Part shown: positions 1 to 7,546 of the stretch, in pieces
How positions within the stretch are numbered: position 1 is the first letter of the stretch
How the letters are laid out: every line of letters starts with the position of its first letter
NCBI GenBank assembly: GCA_036506395.1
Contig: DASXRU010000216.1
Coordinates: 1 to 19,686 of the forward strand
Length of the DNA: 19,686 nucleotides
Direction: 5' to 3'
DNA from: DASXRU01 sp036506395
GTDB taxonomy: Bacteria; Acidobacteriota; Blastocatellia; Pyrinomonadales; Pyrinomonadaceae
The notes under the pieces: generated by a model
Databases searched by the model: none
The model's input: the letters and a program-made list of their open reading frames with translations, nothing else
Told to the model about the DNA's origin: nothing
Position numbers and translations under genes: made by a program

Positions 1-27
1 GCCGCCAACCTACACAGGAGGACGATC

Positions 28-180
28 ATGGGGCTGATTCTAATCATCATCCTAATCTTGCTGTTGCTTGGGGCAATCCCATCATGGCCACACAGCCGAA
101 GCTGGGGTTATGGACCAAGCGGCGGCCTGGGATTGATCCTGATCATTGTGCTCATCCTGGTTCTGCTGAAGTATATCTAG
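28..180 (+). CDS. DUF3309 family small membrane protein
   Basis: A 50-residue protein too short for usual ORF cut-offs. The ATG at 28 follows an AGGAGG Shine-Dalgarno at 16-21 with 6 nt spacing, which fixes the start. It has two hydrophobic stretches (about residues 2-16 and 33-48, nearly all Leu and Ile) around a polar middle with the string PSWPHSRSWGYGPSGG. That arrangement and middle motif are the hallmark of the DUF3309 family of tiny bacterial membrane peptides, whose function is unknown. It is probably an inner-membrane hairpin with a short loop. The 91 nt separating it from mutM are filled with palindromes, so an operon with mutM is possible but not supported. Family assignment is from memory of the conserved pattern. 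Confidence 0.88.
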   Translation: MGLILIIILILLLLGAIPSWPHSRSWGYGPSGGLGLILIIVLILVLLKYI

Positions 181-196
181 CCTCCGGTCGACTGGC

Positions 197-269
197 GTAA
201 CGCAAACTGTTAGTTTGCGCGGGGTAACGCGTTCTGTTAGTTTGCGCGCAATCTAACAGATTGCGTTAC
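197..269. repeat. three short palindromic repeats upstream of mutM
   Basis: Three related units of about 21-23 nt start with GTAACGC: 197-219 (+), 224-246 (+) and 249-269 (inverted). Units 1 and 3 are each palindromes, CGCAAACT-GTT-AGTTTGCG and CGCAATCT-AAC-AGATTGCG, with 8-bp stems and 3-nt loops. The middle unit is degenerate. GTAACGCAA at 197-205 also pairs with TTGCGTTAC at 261-269. The array ends 2 nt before the mutM start codon and occupies the place of a ribosome binding site. It resembles a REP-like extragenic element. Confidence 0.75.
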
Positions 270-271
270 CG

Positions 272-1099
272 ATGCCTGAGCTGCCAGAAGTCGAACATGT
301 CGTGCGCGCGCTGCGCCGTGCAGTCACGGGCCGCCGCATTGTCGCCGCTGAACTAAAGTTGCCGCGCCTGGCTGCGCCGGTTTCTTCGCTCGCATTCTCA
401 CGAAAGTTGCGCGGCGCCCTTATCCAACGCATCCGCCGCCGCGGTAAATATATTCTGATCGAACTTGATTCCTCGCGGGTGCTGGCGGTGCACCTGCGCA
501 TGACCGGCAAGTTTGTTTCCTTGCCCCTGGAAGCAACGCTTCCCAAGCACGCCCATATCGTTTTCTATCTCGACGATGAGCGGCGTTTGGTGTTCTGTGA
601 TCAGCGCCAGTTCGGCAGGCTGTGGATCGTTGCTGCCTCCGATTTAGAGAGCATGGCTCAGTTAAGTGTTCTGGCGCCGGAGCCGCTGGGCAAGGAATTC
701 ACGCTCGAGTATCTGCGTCAAACGCTGGCACGTTCGCGTCGCAGCATCAAGCAACTCCTGCTGGATCAAACAAAGGTTTTGGGCCTGGGAAACATTTATG
801 CCGGTGAGGCTCTTTTCCTGGCGCGCATTAGCCCCTTCACTCCCGCCTCGCAGTTATCTAAGAAGCGCATTGAACGTTTGTACGAAGCGATTCGCACGGT
901 GTTAAAGGAAGCGATTGCCGGCGGCTCAACGCTCAGGATCGATCTGGATGATGATGCTAGCTCTTATATCGGGACATCGGAAAAGTTCTGGCGAGTTTAC
1001 GAGCGTGAAGGCGAGCCCTGCGTGAACTGCGGCAGTCGAATCAGGCGCGTGGTCCATGGTGGGCGTTCGACTTACTTTTGTCCGAAGTGCCAGCGGTAG
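272..1099 (+). CDS. mutM: Formamidopyrimidine-DNA glycosylase (Fpg/MutM)
   Basis: Bifunctional DNA glycosylase/AP lyase of base excision repair that removes 8-oxoguanine and formamidopyrimidines. The protein has 275 residues, the usual family length. It begins MPELPEVE, where Pro2 (nucleophile after Met removal) and Glu3 are catalytic, so the start at 272 is certain even though no Shine-Dalgarno is visible. The conserved lysine lies in RRRGKYIL (Lys59). The helix-two-turn-helix has the typical GLGNIYAGEALF with Asn174. A C-terminal zinc finger has Cys250, Cys253, Cys270 and Cys273, with a basic Arg265 in the beta-hairpin. No damage to the domain is seen. It is convergent with the S9 peptidase gene downstream, and the two are separated by a long inverted repeat. 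Confidence 0.97.
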   Translation: MPELPEVEHVVRALRRAVTGRRIVAAELKLPRLAAPVSSLAFSRKLRGALIQRIRRRGKYILIELDSSRVLAVHLRMTGKFVSLPLEATLPKHAHIVFYLDDERRLVFCDQRQFGRLWIVAASDLESMAQLSVLAPEPLGKEFTLEYLRQTLARSRRSIKQLLLDQTKVLGLGNIYAGEALFLARISPFTPASQLSKKRIERLYEAIRTVLKEAIAGGSTLRIDLDDDASSYIGTSEKFWRVYEREGEPCVNCGSRIRRVVHGGRSTYFCPKCQR

Positions 1100-1138
1100 G
1101 ACAGGCGCTTCTGCGGTTTCTTAATCCAATCACGAATT

Positions 1139-1214
<76 letters not shown>

Positions 1215-1224
1215 CTTTTATCTT

Positions 1225-3429
1225 CTACAGATTCCCTAGAATGAACTCCGTCATCATAACGCGCATGTGTTTCACCAGCAGCGGGTCGGTAACGCCGTGG
1301 CGCGACTTCGGATAGATCATTAACTGAAACTGCTTCCCTGCCTTCTCCAGCTCGTAAACAAATTGCACCGTGTTCTGCATGTGCACGTTGTCGTCAATCG
1401 CGCCGTGGATCAGGAGCAGCTTTCCGTGAAGATCCTTCGCCGCATTTACCGGTGAACTTTTCTTGTAGCCTTCGGGATTGTTCTGTGGCGTTCCCATATA
1501 GCGCTCCGTGTAGATCGTGTCATAGTCGCGCCAGTCAGAAACTGTGCCGCCCGCAATTCCCGCCTTGAAGCTCTGGCTATGCGTCAGCGCATAGCTGGTC
1601 ATGAAACCACCGTAGCTCCAGCCCCAGATGCCAATGCGGGAGGCGTCAACGTAAGGCTGGCTCTTGAGCCAGGCAAGGCCGTCCTCCAGATCTCTCAATT
1701 CCAGCTCACCAAAGTTCCTGTAAACCGGCCAGGTTGATTCGAGTCCTTTCCCACTCGCCGTCCGGTTATCGCAGATCCATATGATGTAGCCCTTCTGCGC
1801 CAGCATCTGGTGCCACATGTAAACCGGTCCGCCCCAGGCATTTCGCACCTGCGGCGCATGTGGCCCGCTATAGGTGTACTCGAGTACGGGATATTTCCTA
1901 CTGGCATCGAAATCGGGCGGCTTGATCATCATCGCTTCCATGGGAAAACCGTCACGCGTCTTCACTTGAAGAAACTCGGTCGTGCCGAGCTTGTATTGCT
2001 TCAACGCTTCGACCTTATTCGCATCGATGACCCGTACCAGCTTGCCATCAGCATCGTAGAGACGCGTTTGCGTTGGCGTGTTCCCATCGCTCCAGTTGTC
2101 GATGAAAAGTTTGGAATTGGGACTTACTGCCACTCTGTGGGAGCCTTCGCCGGTTGTTACCCGGGTCAGACCGGTGCCGTCGAGCTTGACGCGATACGCT
2201 TGTGGCGCAATGGAGCTGTGTTCGGTACCGGTGAAGTAAAGAAAACCCTTGTCTTCATCAAGGCCCTCGAATGAACTTACTTCCCACCGGCCGTCTGTTA
2301 TCTGCTGCAACAACTTTCCGTCCGCACTGTAGTGATAAAAATGGTCCCAACCGCTACGCTCGCTCTGCCACAGAAAAGAGCCATCCTTTAGAAAGTTGGG
2401 ATTATCGTTTATCCCCACCCAGGCTTTTGATGTCTCATGCACGAGGGTGTTTGATTTGCCGTCACCGGCATCCGCGAAATTCAGATCGAGAAATGTTTGC
2501 TCCCGGTTCTGTGCCTGATAGACGACCTTCCTGCCATCAGGCGTCCACATGACACGCACAATCAAAAAGTCGCTCGGCTGGTATTTGTAAATATCAATCC
2601 AGCGCGTTGGTCCCCCGGCAGCGCTCACCACTCCCAGTTGCACCAAGGGATTCGGATCTCCCGCTTTCGGATAAGGCGTAACCTCGACCGTCTGGTGATA
2701 AGGAATGTGATCGACGACTGTGAATTCGTGCACCGGGTTCTCATCAAGCCGCAGGTAAGCCAGCTTTGTCGAATCCGGACTCCACCAATACGCGCCAAAA
2801 CTGCCGCGGCCGTAAAGTTCTTCCTGATAAACCCAGTCCAGCCGGCCGTTCAGAATCTTCGGTCCGCCGTCTTTCGTCAGCGCATGTTCCCGTTGCGTGG
2901 CGATGTCGGCGACGTAGAGATTGTTACCACGCACATAGCTGATCATGCGGCCGTCAGGACTAAAGGATTCGCCGACTTCTTCATCCGGATTGTTCGTCAG
3001 CCGTAGGGCTTTGTCGCTGCTGAATTCGTAATAGAAAAGATCGTTCGCATGATTCAACAGCACGCCCGTGTCGCCCGGATTCAGCTCGTATGAATTCTGG
3101 TTAGCCAGCCTGCGTGCGTCTTCCTTGCTAATGCCGGAAAGCTCCGCCAGCGCCGCCTGCATCTTCGCCGCATCGTAAAAGGGTTTCGCTTCTCCTGTGA
3201 CCGCATCAACCTTCAGTAATTTCGGCGACGCGTCCTTGGCCGGATTCACGACGATGTAGTGAACGCCATCCTTCAACCATCGTGGGTTCGCCGGTGTGCC
3301 GCTGAAGTTGACTCGCTTTACGGGATCGAAGATGTCGTCGATGGTTAGGAGCTTGTCCTGGGCCAGTACGGCGGCACTCTGGAACAGAGCGAACGCCAGA
3401 AGGAAGAGTCCATATAACTGTTTGCGCAC
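1225..3429 (-). CDS. S9 family peptidase, dipeptidyl peptidase IV-like, secreted
   Basis: Serine exopeptidase predicted to release X-Pro or X-Ala dipeptides from peptide N-termini. The protein has 734 residues. Residues 1-23 form a signal peptide (hydrophobic core, VLA-Q cleavage site), so it acts in the periplasm or outside. The N-terminal half is a beta-propeller with SPDG-type repeats and carries the double glutamate of true DPP IV enzymes in DWVYQEELYGR (Glu203-Glu204), which binds the substrate amino terminus. The C-terminal alpha/beta hydrolase domain has GWSYGG with Ser605, IDDNVH with Asp679 and KSRHGV with His711, giving a complete catalytic triad. The start is GTG, supported by AGAGGAG with 6 nt spacing. 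It sits 28 nt behind the POT transporter gene on the same strand, so an operon for peptide breakdown and uptake is likely. Confidence 0.94.
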   Translation of the reverse strand: MRKQLYGLFLLAFALFQSAAVLAQDKLLTIDDIFDPVKRVNFSGTPANPRWLKDGVHYIVVNPAKDASPKLLKVDAVTGEAKPFYDAAKMQAALAELSGISKEDARRLANQNSYELNPGDTGVLLNHANDLFYYEFSSDKALRLTNNPDEEVGESFSPDGRMISYVRGNNLYVADIATQREHALTKDGGPKILNGRLDWVYQEELYGRGSFGAYWWSPDSTKLAYLRLDENPVHEFTVVDHIPYHQTVEVTPYPKAGDPNPLVQLGVVSAAGGPTRWIDIYKYQPSDFLIVRVMWTPDGRKVVYQAQNREQTFLDLNFADAGDGKSNTLVHETSKAWVGINDNPNFLKDGSFLWQSERSGWDHFYHYSADGKLLQQITDGRWEVSSFEGLDEDKGFLYFTGTEHSSIAPQAYRVKLDGTGLTRVTTGEGSHRVAVSPNSKLFIDNWSDGNTPTQTRLYDADGKLVRVIDANKVEALKQYKLGTTEFLQVKTRDGFPMEAMMIKPPDFDASRKYPVLEYTYSGPHAPQVRNAWGGPVYMWHQMLAQKGYIIWICDNRTASGKGLESTWPVYRNFGELELRDLEDGLAWLKSQPYVDASRIGIWGWSYGGFMTSYALTHSQSFKAGIAGGTVSDWRDYDTIYTERYMGTPQNNPEGYKKSSPVNAAKDLHGKLLLIHGAIDDNVHMQNTVQFVYELEKAGKQFQLMIYPKSRHGVTDPLLVKHMRVMMTEFILGNL

Positions 3430-3457
3430 AACAATCTCCTCTGGATTGAGTTGGGCT

Positions 3458-5011
3458 TCACTTTGCTTCGCGCGGTATCAATTTCCTGATTAGCGGCGTC
3501 AGCGCCAATAGCAGCAGGCCAGCCAAAACCAGCGCCACGGTCGTGCCGATGAAGAGTATCGGCATCTGGTCGAGCTTTTTTGGATCAACGCGGCCGCCAA
3601 CCAATCCGGCGATCAGATTTCCCAGGGAAGATGCAAGAAACCAGATACCCATCATCTGGCCCACATATTTTCGCGGAGAGAGCTTGGTCATCGACGAGAG
3701 ACCGACGGGACTTAGACAAAGCTCGCCCAGCGTCTGAAGAAAGTAACTGGAAACGAGCCAGAGCGCGGAGACTTTCATCAAACCTCCACTATTAACCACG
3801 ATGTTGGCGGCGAAGATCATGATGGCAAACCCAACCGCGGCGAAGAGCAGTCCCAGGGAAAACTTGCCCGGGCTCGAGAGATCTTTGCCCCGCTTTCCCA
3901 GTCGCAACCAGAGCGCAGCAAAAAACGGCGCGAGCAGGATAATGAAAACCGAGTTCACGGACTGAAACCATACCGCCGGAATTTCCCAGCCGCCAATCCG
4001 TCGATTCGTAAAATCCTTGGCAAACAAATTGAGCGAAGTCGGCGCCTGCTCGAAAGCCGCCCAGAAGATCGCCGCAAAGACAAACAGAATGAAAATCACG
4101 CCGACCCGTTTCTTTTCATCACCGTTGAGGCCGCCCGCAATGAAAATATAAGCGAAGTAAAGTACGGCCACGCCGACCAGAACATACGTCATGACGTTGC
4201 CGACCGCCTGCGGGTTGACAATAAACACACCGGTGGCGGCGAGCACAACTACCAGCGCAAGCAGACCGAGCCCAATAGCCAACGCAATTTTGATCGTACG
4301 CTCCTGCCGCGTTTGTTTCGCGGCATCTGGATGGCGAGTCGGCTCCAGGCCCAGATTGCCAAGCGTGTTGCGGGATCGAATTGCAAAAGTCGCCAGGCCG
4401 ATCAGCATACCCACGCCAGCCGCACCGAAACCAAAGTGCCAGCCCACTTTCTCCCCGAGGAAACCGGTCACAATTTGCCCCAGGAAAGCGCCGGTGTTTA
4501 TTCCCATGTAGAAGATCGAAAAGCCCGCATCGCGACGTGAACCACCTTCAGGATAGAGGTCGCCGACGATGGCCGAAATATTCGGCTTGAGCAGGCCAGT
4601 GCCCAAGACGATCAGGATCAATCCCATAAAGAACGGCACGCGGGTATGGGCAAACGATGAAAGGCTAATTGAGATATGTCCCGCTGAGATCAGCACTGCG
4701 CCCGTCATGATGGCGCGCCGCAAGCCAAGCAAGCGATCGGCGATCCATCCGCCGGGCAGTGACGCCAGGTAAACGCTGGCGGCGTAAATGCCAACTATTG
4801 CTGACGCCTGATCGCGATCAATGCCGAAGCCGCCATCGAGGATCGCCGCCGACATGAAGAGGACGAGCAATGGTCGCAGTCCATAGAAAGAGAACCGCTC
4901 CCACATCTCGGTAAAAAACAGAGTCGAGAGTCCGCGCGGATGACCGAAGAACCCGCGACTATCTGCGGGTGACACAGGACTCGCGCCAGTGCCATCAATT
5001 GGTGTGCTCAT
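3458..5011 (-). CDS. Proton-dependent oligopeptide transporter (POT/PTR2 family MFS)
   Basis: Inner-membrane proton symporter for di- and tripeptides. The protein has 517 residues with multiple hydrophobic segments, the size expected for bacterial POT proteins with about 14 helices. Signatures are the ExxERF motif in helix 1 (Glu35, Glu38, Arg39 in FFTEMWERFSFYGLR), the PTR2 pattern AGFSIFYMGINTGAF with GWHFGFG following, and GELCLSPVGLSSMTKLSP in the C-terminal half. The ATG start at 5011 is preceded by AAGGAAAA about 9-10 nt upstream on the minus strand. It is the first gene of a probable two-gene operon with the DPP IV-like peptidase; cleaved dipeptides would be its substrates. Exact substrate range cannot be read from the sequence. 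Confidence 0.95.
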   Translation of the reverse strand: MSTPIDGTGASPVSPADSRGFFGHPRGLSTLFFTEMWERFSFYGLRPLLVLFMSAAILDGGFGIDRDQASAIVGIYAASVYLASLPGGWIADRLLGLRRAIMTGAVLISAGHISISLSSFAHTRVPFFMGLILIVLGTGLLKPNISAIVGDLYPEGGSRRDAGFSIFYMGINTGAFLGQIVTGFLGEKVGWHFGFGAAGVGMLIGLATFAIRSRNTLGNLGLEPTRHPDAAKQTRQERTIKIALAIGLGLLALVVVLAATGVFIVNPQAVGNVMTYVLVGVAVLYFAYIFIAGGLNGDEKKRVGVIFILFVFAAIFWAAFEQAPTSLNLFAKDFTNRRIGGWEIPAVWFQSVNSVFIILLAPFFAALWLRLGKRGKDLSSPGKFSLGLLFAAVGFAIMIFAANIVVNSGGLMKVSALWLVSSYFLQTLGELCLSPVGLSSMTKLSPRKYVGQMMGIWFLASSLGNLIAGLVGGRVDPKKLDQMPILFIGTTVALVLAGLLLLALTPLIRKLIPREAK

Positions 5012-5201
5012 GAACGGTTTTTCCTTATTGAGATTCGAAACCTGAAATCGGGAATTGCTTGATGCCGAATTACGGGAAAGCTTGCGCCATGAATCCTACG
5101 GGAATCAGAACGAACCGAGATAATAAGGAAGACGGGAGCATTCAGCCAAATTAACGCAAACGTGTCAAGGTTCAGGATGAGGCGTATGGCCTGCGCCTTT
5201 T
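5012..5201. other. Upstream region of the POT-peptidase operon
   Basis: No coding region is supported here. On the minus strand a perfect TTGACA lies at 5168-5163 and a TATTAT at 5125-5120, but they are not at a good spacing from each other, so no promoter is called. The POT transcript probably starts in this stretch. Confidence 0.4.
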
Positions 5202-5329
5202 TGGAGTGCGGTGGCAAGCGTAGCGCGACACCGCTTTGGATAATACGCCCCGGCACTCTGGCTAATAGAAGCTTCGCGTTTATAGAAATCCAAAGCGCCG
5301 TCGCCGCTTCGCTCTGCCGGCGCACTCCA
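5202..5329. repeat. Inverted pair of about 40-bp repeats (BIME/MITE-like)
   Basis: The unit at 5202-5240 (TGGAGTGCGGTGGCAAGCG..., ending ACACCGCTTTGGA) returns in inverse orientation at 5289-5329 (TCCAAAGCGCCG... ending GGCGCACTCCA). The outer parts TGGAGTGCG and CGCTTTGGA are identical in both units; the middles differ but keep a palindromic GC-rich core. The 48-nt spacer is unique sequence. No ORF or transposase is inside. The pair lies in the divergent gap directly upstream of the promoter of the methionine gene. Confidence 0.75.
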
Positions 5330-5335
5330 CACCGC

Positions 5336-5365
5336 TTGACACCTGCGGCGGCAGGGGCGTATAAG
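5336..5365 (+). promoter_or_regulatory. Sigma-70-type promoter for the methionine leader and gene
   Basis: TTGACA at 5336-5341 is a perfect -35 match. It is followed after 18 nt by TATAAG at 5360-5365, five of six bases matching the -10 consensus. The predicted start of transcription is near 5372, giving a leader of about 147 nt before the ATG at 5519. The downstream leader folds into a terminator structure, which supports real transcription from here. Confidence 0.65.
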
Positions 5366-5371
5366 CAGCAG

Positions 5372-5518
5372 TTGAAAAACGTGGTGAGTTAAGGCGACTT
5401 GCGGCCACGTAAAACAATCCGCTAAACAGCATCGGTGAGTCCGCAAAGGACGTCCCGCAACTTCTAAGATTCAAGAAGTCCCGCGTTGTTTAGCGCGGGA
5501 CGTTTTTATTTTGGCAAC
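5372..5518 (+). promoter_or_regulatory. Structured 5' leader, candidate riboswitch/attenuator of the methionine gene
   Basis: Complementary segments seen directly: ACGTGG 5379-5384 with CCACGT 5405-5410; CGCTAAACA 5420-5428 with TGTTTAGCG 5487-5495 (9 bp, closing a domain of about 58 nt); GTCC 5439-5442 with GGAC 5448-5451; ACTTCT 5460-5465 with AGAAGT 5474-5479. The 9-bp closing helix uses the loop and 3' strand of the terminator at 5478-5501, so the two exclude each other. GTCCCGC occurs twice (5452-5458 and 5478-5484), and both copies can pair with GCGGGAC. Within the enclosed domain, GGTGAGTCC...GTCCCGCAACT recalls the core of cobalamin riboswitches, but the GGGAA segment and B12 box are missing. 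No SAM-I, SAM-II, SAH or THF consensus was recognised. Ligand unknown. Confidence 0.6.
5478..5512 (+). terminator. Intrinsic terminator in the leader (attenuator)
   Basis: An 8-bp GC-rich stem, GTCCCGCG (5478-5485) with CGCGGGAC (5494-5501), and an 8-nt loop, followed by GTTTTTATTTT (5502-5512). It stands only 6 nt before the ATG of the methionine gene and after a good promoter, so it must be conditional if the gene is expressed from that promoter. Confidence 0.75.
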
Positions 5519-7417
5519 ATGCGTAACTTTAGAGAATTAATCGAATCCGACGGCATCTACGTCTTTGACGGCGCGATGGGCACCATGCTCTACGCCAAGG
5601 GTGTTTACATCAACCGTTCGTACGACGAGCTGAATCTGAGCAATCCCGACCTGGTGCGCGAGGTGCACGCCGAATACTGTCGCGCGGGCGCCGACATACT
5701 TGAGACCAATACCTTCGGAGCGACTGCCCCCAAGCTGCAACAGTACGGCCTGGAAGGCAGCCTGCGCGCCATCAACATCGCGGCCGCGCGCATCGCTCGT
5801 GAAGCCGCCGGCGACGATTGTTACGTAGCCGGAGCGGTAGGACCGCTGGGTTTGCGTATTGAGCCCCTGGGTCCAACGTCCTACGACGAAGCCAGGGATC
5901 TATTCAAAGAGCAGGTAGCGGCACTGTTGGAAGGTGGAGTCGATCTGTTCGTGCTGGAAACTTTTTCCGACGTTACGGAAATGCAGCAGGCGATTCGCGC
6001 GGTGCGCGAGTTGTGCGACTTGCCCCTGATCGCGCAAATGACGATACAGGTTGACGGCAACACTGCATACGGCACCACGCCTGAGCTTTTCACCGCGACC
6101 CTGGACCAGTCGGGCGCTGATGTGATCGGCCTGAACTGCGGCGTTGGTCCCGCGATTGTTTTGACGGGACTGGAAAAGATGCGCGCCGTCACCAAGCGGA
6201 AACTGTCCGCACAGCCAAATGCCGGATTGCCTCGCGATGTGCAGGGACGGCAATTCTACATGTGCTCTCCGGAGTACATGTCAAAATTCGCCAAGCGTTT
6301 CATTCAAGCCGGCGCGAAGTTCATCGGCGGCTGTTGTGGCACCACGCCGGCGCACATCAAGTTCATTTCCGATGCCGTGCGCGCAGCCTCGCCCCGAATG
6401 CAACGCTCGACAGTAATCTCAGGCCCGCTGGTGCGCGTAGAGGAGTTGGTTCCCGAAGACATCAAGGTTGTGCCGCCGGAAGAACGGTCCAACTGGTCGC
6501 GCAAGATCACGCTGGGCGAGTTCGTTACTTCGGTGGAAGTATTGCCGCCGAAAGGCTGCGATTCACTGAAGACGCTCGAAGCGATCAGGTTATTGAAAGA
6601 CGCGGGTGTCGATGGCGTGAACATTCCCGATGGCGCGCGCGCGCAGTCGCGCATGAGCGCAATGGCCACCGCAGTACTCGTCGAGCGCAACATCGGCATC
6701 GAGGCGGTGCTGCACTACTGCTGCCGCGATCGCAACCTGCTGGGCATGATGTCCGACCTGCTGGGGGCGGCCGCGCTGGGCCTGCGCAACCTGCTTTTGA
6801 TTACCGGCGACCCGCCCAAGATGGGCCCGTACCCGGACGCGACTGCCGTCTTTGACATCGATGCCATCGGACTGACCAACATGGTCAGCAAACTGAATCA
6901 CGGCCTGGACATCGGAAACAATCCAATCGGCCAACCCACCGCGTTTTGTATCGGCGTGGGCGTGAACCCTGGGGCCATCAATCTTGATGAAGAGATCAAG
7001 CGCTTCGAATTCAAAGTAGAAGCCGGCGCGCAATATGCCATCACGCAGCCCGTCTTCGACACCGATCAACTGCGCGACTTTCTGAAACGGATTGAGCACG
7101 TGCGCGTTCCCATTGTGGCCGGTATTTGGCCGCTGGTTTCATTCCGCAATGCGGAGTTTCTGCATAACGAAGTGCCGGGTGTGCGCGTGACGCCGTCGAT
7201 CATGGAACGGATGCGCGCGGCTTCGGCCATCAGCAAGGAAGCAGGAAGAATCGAAGGCCTGCAGATAGCGCGCGAGTCTCTTTTGGAAGTGCGCGAGTTA
7301 ATCCAGGGCGTGCAGGTTTCCGCGCCTTTTAATAATGTGAAGTACGCGCTGGAAGTGTTCGAGGCGCTGGACGAGTTCGCGAACCAGAAGCAAGCAAGTG
7401 CGCCATTGATTGGTTAG
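5519..7417 (+). CDS. Bifunctional homocysteine S-methyltransferase / methylenetetrahydrofolate reductase
   Basis: A cytoplasmic fusion of two methionine-cycle steps. The N-terminal half (about residues 5-300) is a homocysteine S-methyltransferase (MetH-N/BHMT-like barrel) opening with DGAMGTMLYAKG. It has zinc ligands Cys207 in GLNCGVGP and Cys272-Cys273 in GGCCGTTP. The C-terminal half (about 335-615) is a MetF-type flavin reductase converting 5,10-methylene- to 5-methyl-tetrahydrofolate, with LLITGDPPKMGPYPDA and AQYAITQPVFDTDQL. The architecture is that of Bacillus YitJ; no cobalamin-binding or AdoMet-activation domain is present. I start at ATG 5519 (632 residues) because the protein homology begins there; the upstream TTG at 5486 lies inside the terminator loop. 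No Shine-Dalgarno is seen. Expression is probably governed by the leader attenuator. Confidence 0.93.
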   Translation: MRNFRELIESDGIYVFDGAMGTMLYAKGVYINRSYDELNLSNPDLVREVHAEYCRAGADILETNTFGATAPKLQQYGLEGSLRAINIAAARIAREAAGDDCYVAGAVGPLGLRIEPLGPTSYDEARDLFKEQVAALLEGGVDLFVLETFSDVTEMQQAIRAVRELCDLPLIAQMTIQVDGNTAYGTTPELFTATLDQSGADVIGLNCGVGPAIVLTGLEKMRAVTKRKLSAQPNAGLPRDVQGRQFYMCSPEYMSKFAKRFIQAGAKFIGGCCGTTPAHIKFISDAVRAASPRMQRSTVISGPLVRVEELVPEDIKVVPPEERSNWSRKITLGEFVTSVEVLPPKGCDSLKTLEAIRLLKDAGVDGVNIPDGARAQSRMSAMATAVLVERNIGIEAVLHYCCRDRNLLGMMSDLLGAAALGLRNLLLITGDPPKMGPYPDATAVFDIDAIGLTNMVSKLNHGLDIGNNPIGQPTAFCIGVGVNPGAINLDEEIKRFEFKVEAGAQYAITQPVFDTDQLRDFLKRIEHVRVPIVAGIWPLVSFRNAEFLHNEVPGVRVTPSIMERMRAASAISKEAGRIEGLQIARESLLEVRELIQGVQVSAPFNNVKYALEVFEALDEFANQKQASAPLIG

Positions 7418-7434
7418 GGAGGAAAGCCTTAAAC

Positions 7435-7533
7435 AGCCGTCTTCAGACGGCTTTCCCGAAGGGTTACTAGCCCAGCGCTTTTGAGCGCTGGGTCCGCGCG
7501 CGCATTCGCCGGAGCAGCGCGCTTCAGCGTGCT
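7435..7533. repeat. Cluster of three strong hairpins downstream of the methionine gene
   Basis: Three different stem-loops lie in 99 nt: AGCCGTC-TTCA-GACGGCT (7435-7452), CCCAGCGCT-TTTG-AGCGCTGGG (7471-7492) and AGCGCGC-TTCA-GCGTGCT (7516-7533, one G-T pair). Two share the loop TTCA. The first, 18 nt after the stop codon and followed by TTT, could terminate the methionine transcript. The others have no T-run and look like REP-type elements. Confidence 0.7.
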
Positions 7534-7546
7534 TCCCACACCCGCT

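Noticed and set aside
5008..5474. Several overlapping frames of 60-105 codons in the divergent gap
   Set aside because: They cross the inverted repeats and the promoter, differ in frame and strand, and carry no recognisable motif.
5410..5500. Cobalamin riboswitch
   Set aside because: GGTGAGTCC and CCCGCAACT fit, but the GGGAA segment, the long 3' half and the B12 box are absent, and the encoded protein has no cobalamin domain. Kept as a resemblance only.
5486..5518. TTG start 11 codons upstream for the methionine gene
   Set aside because: It lies in the loop of the intrinsic terminator, has no ribosome binding site, and homology begins at the ATG at 5519.
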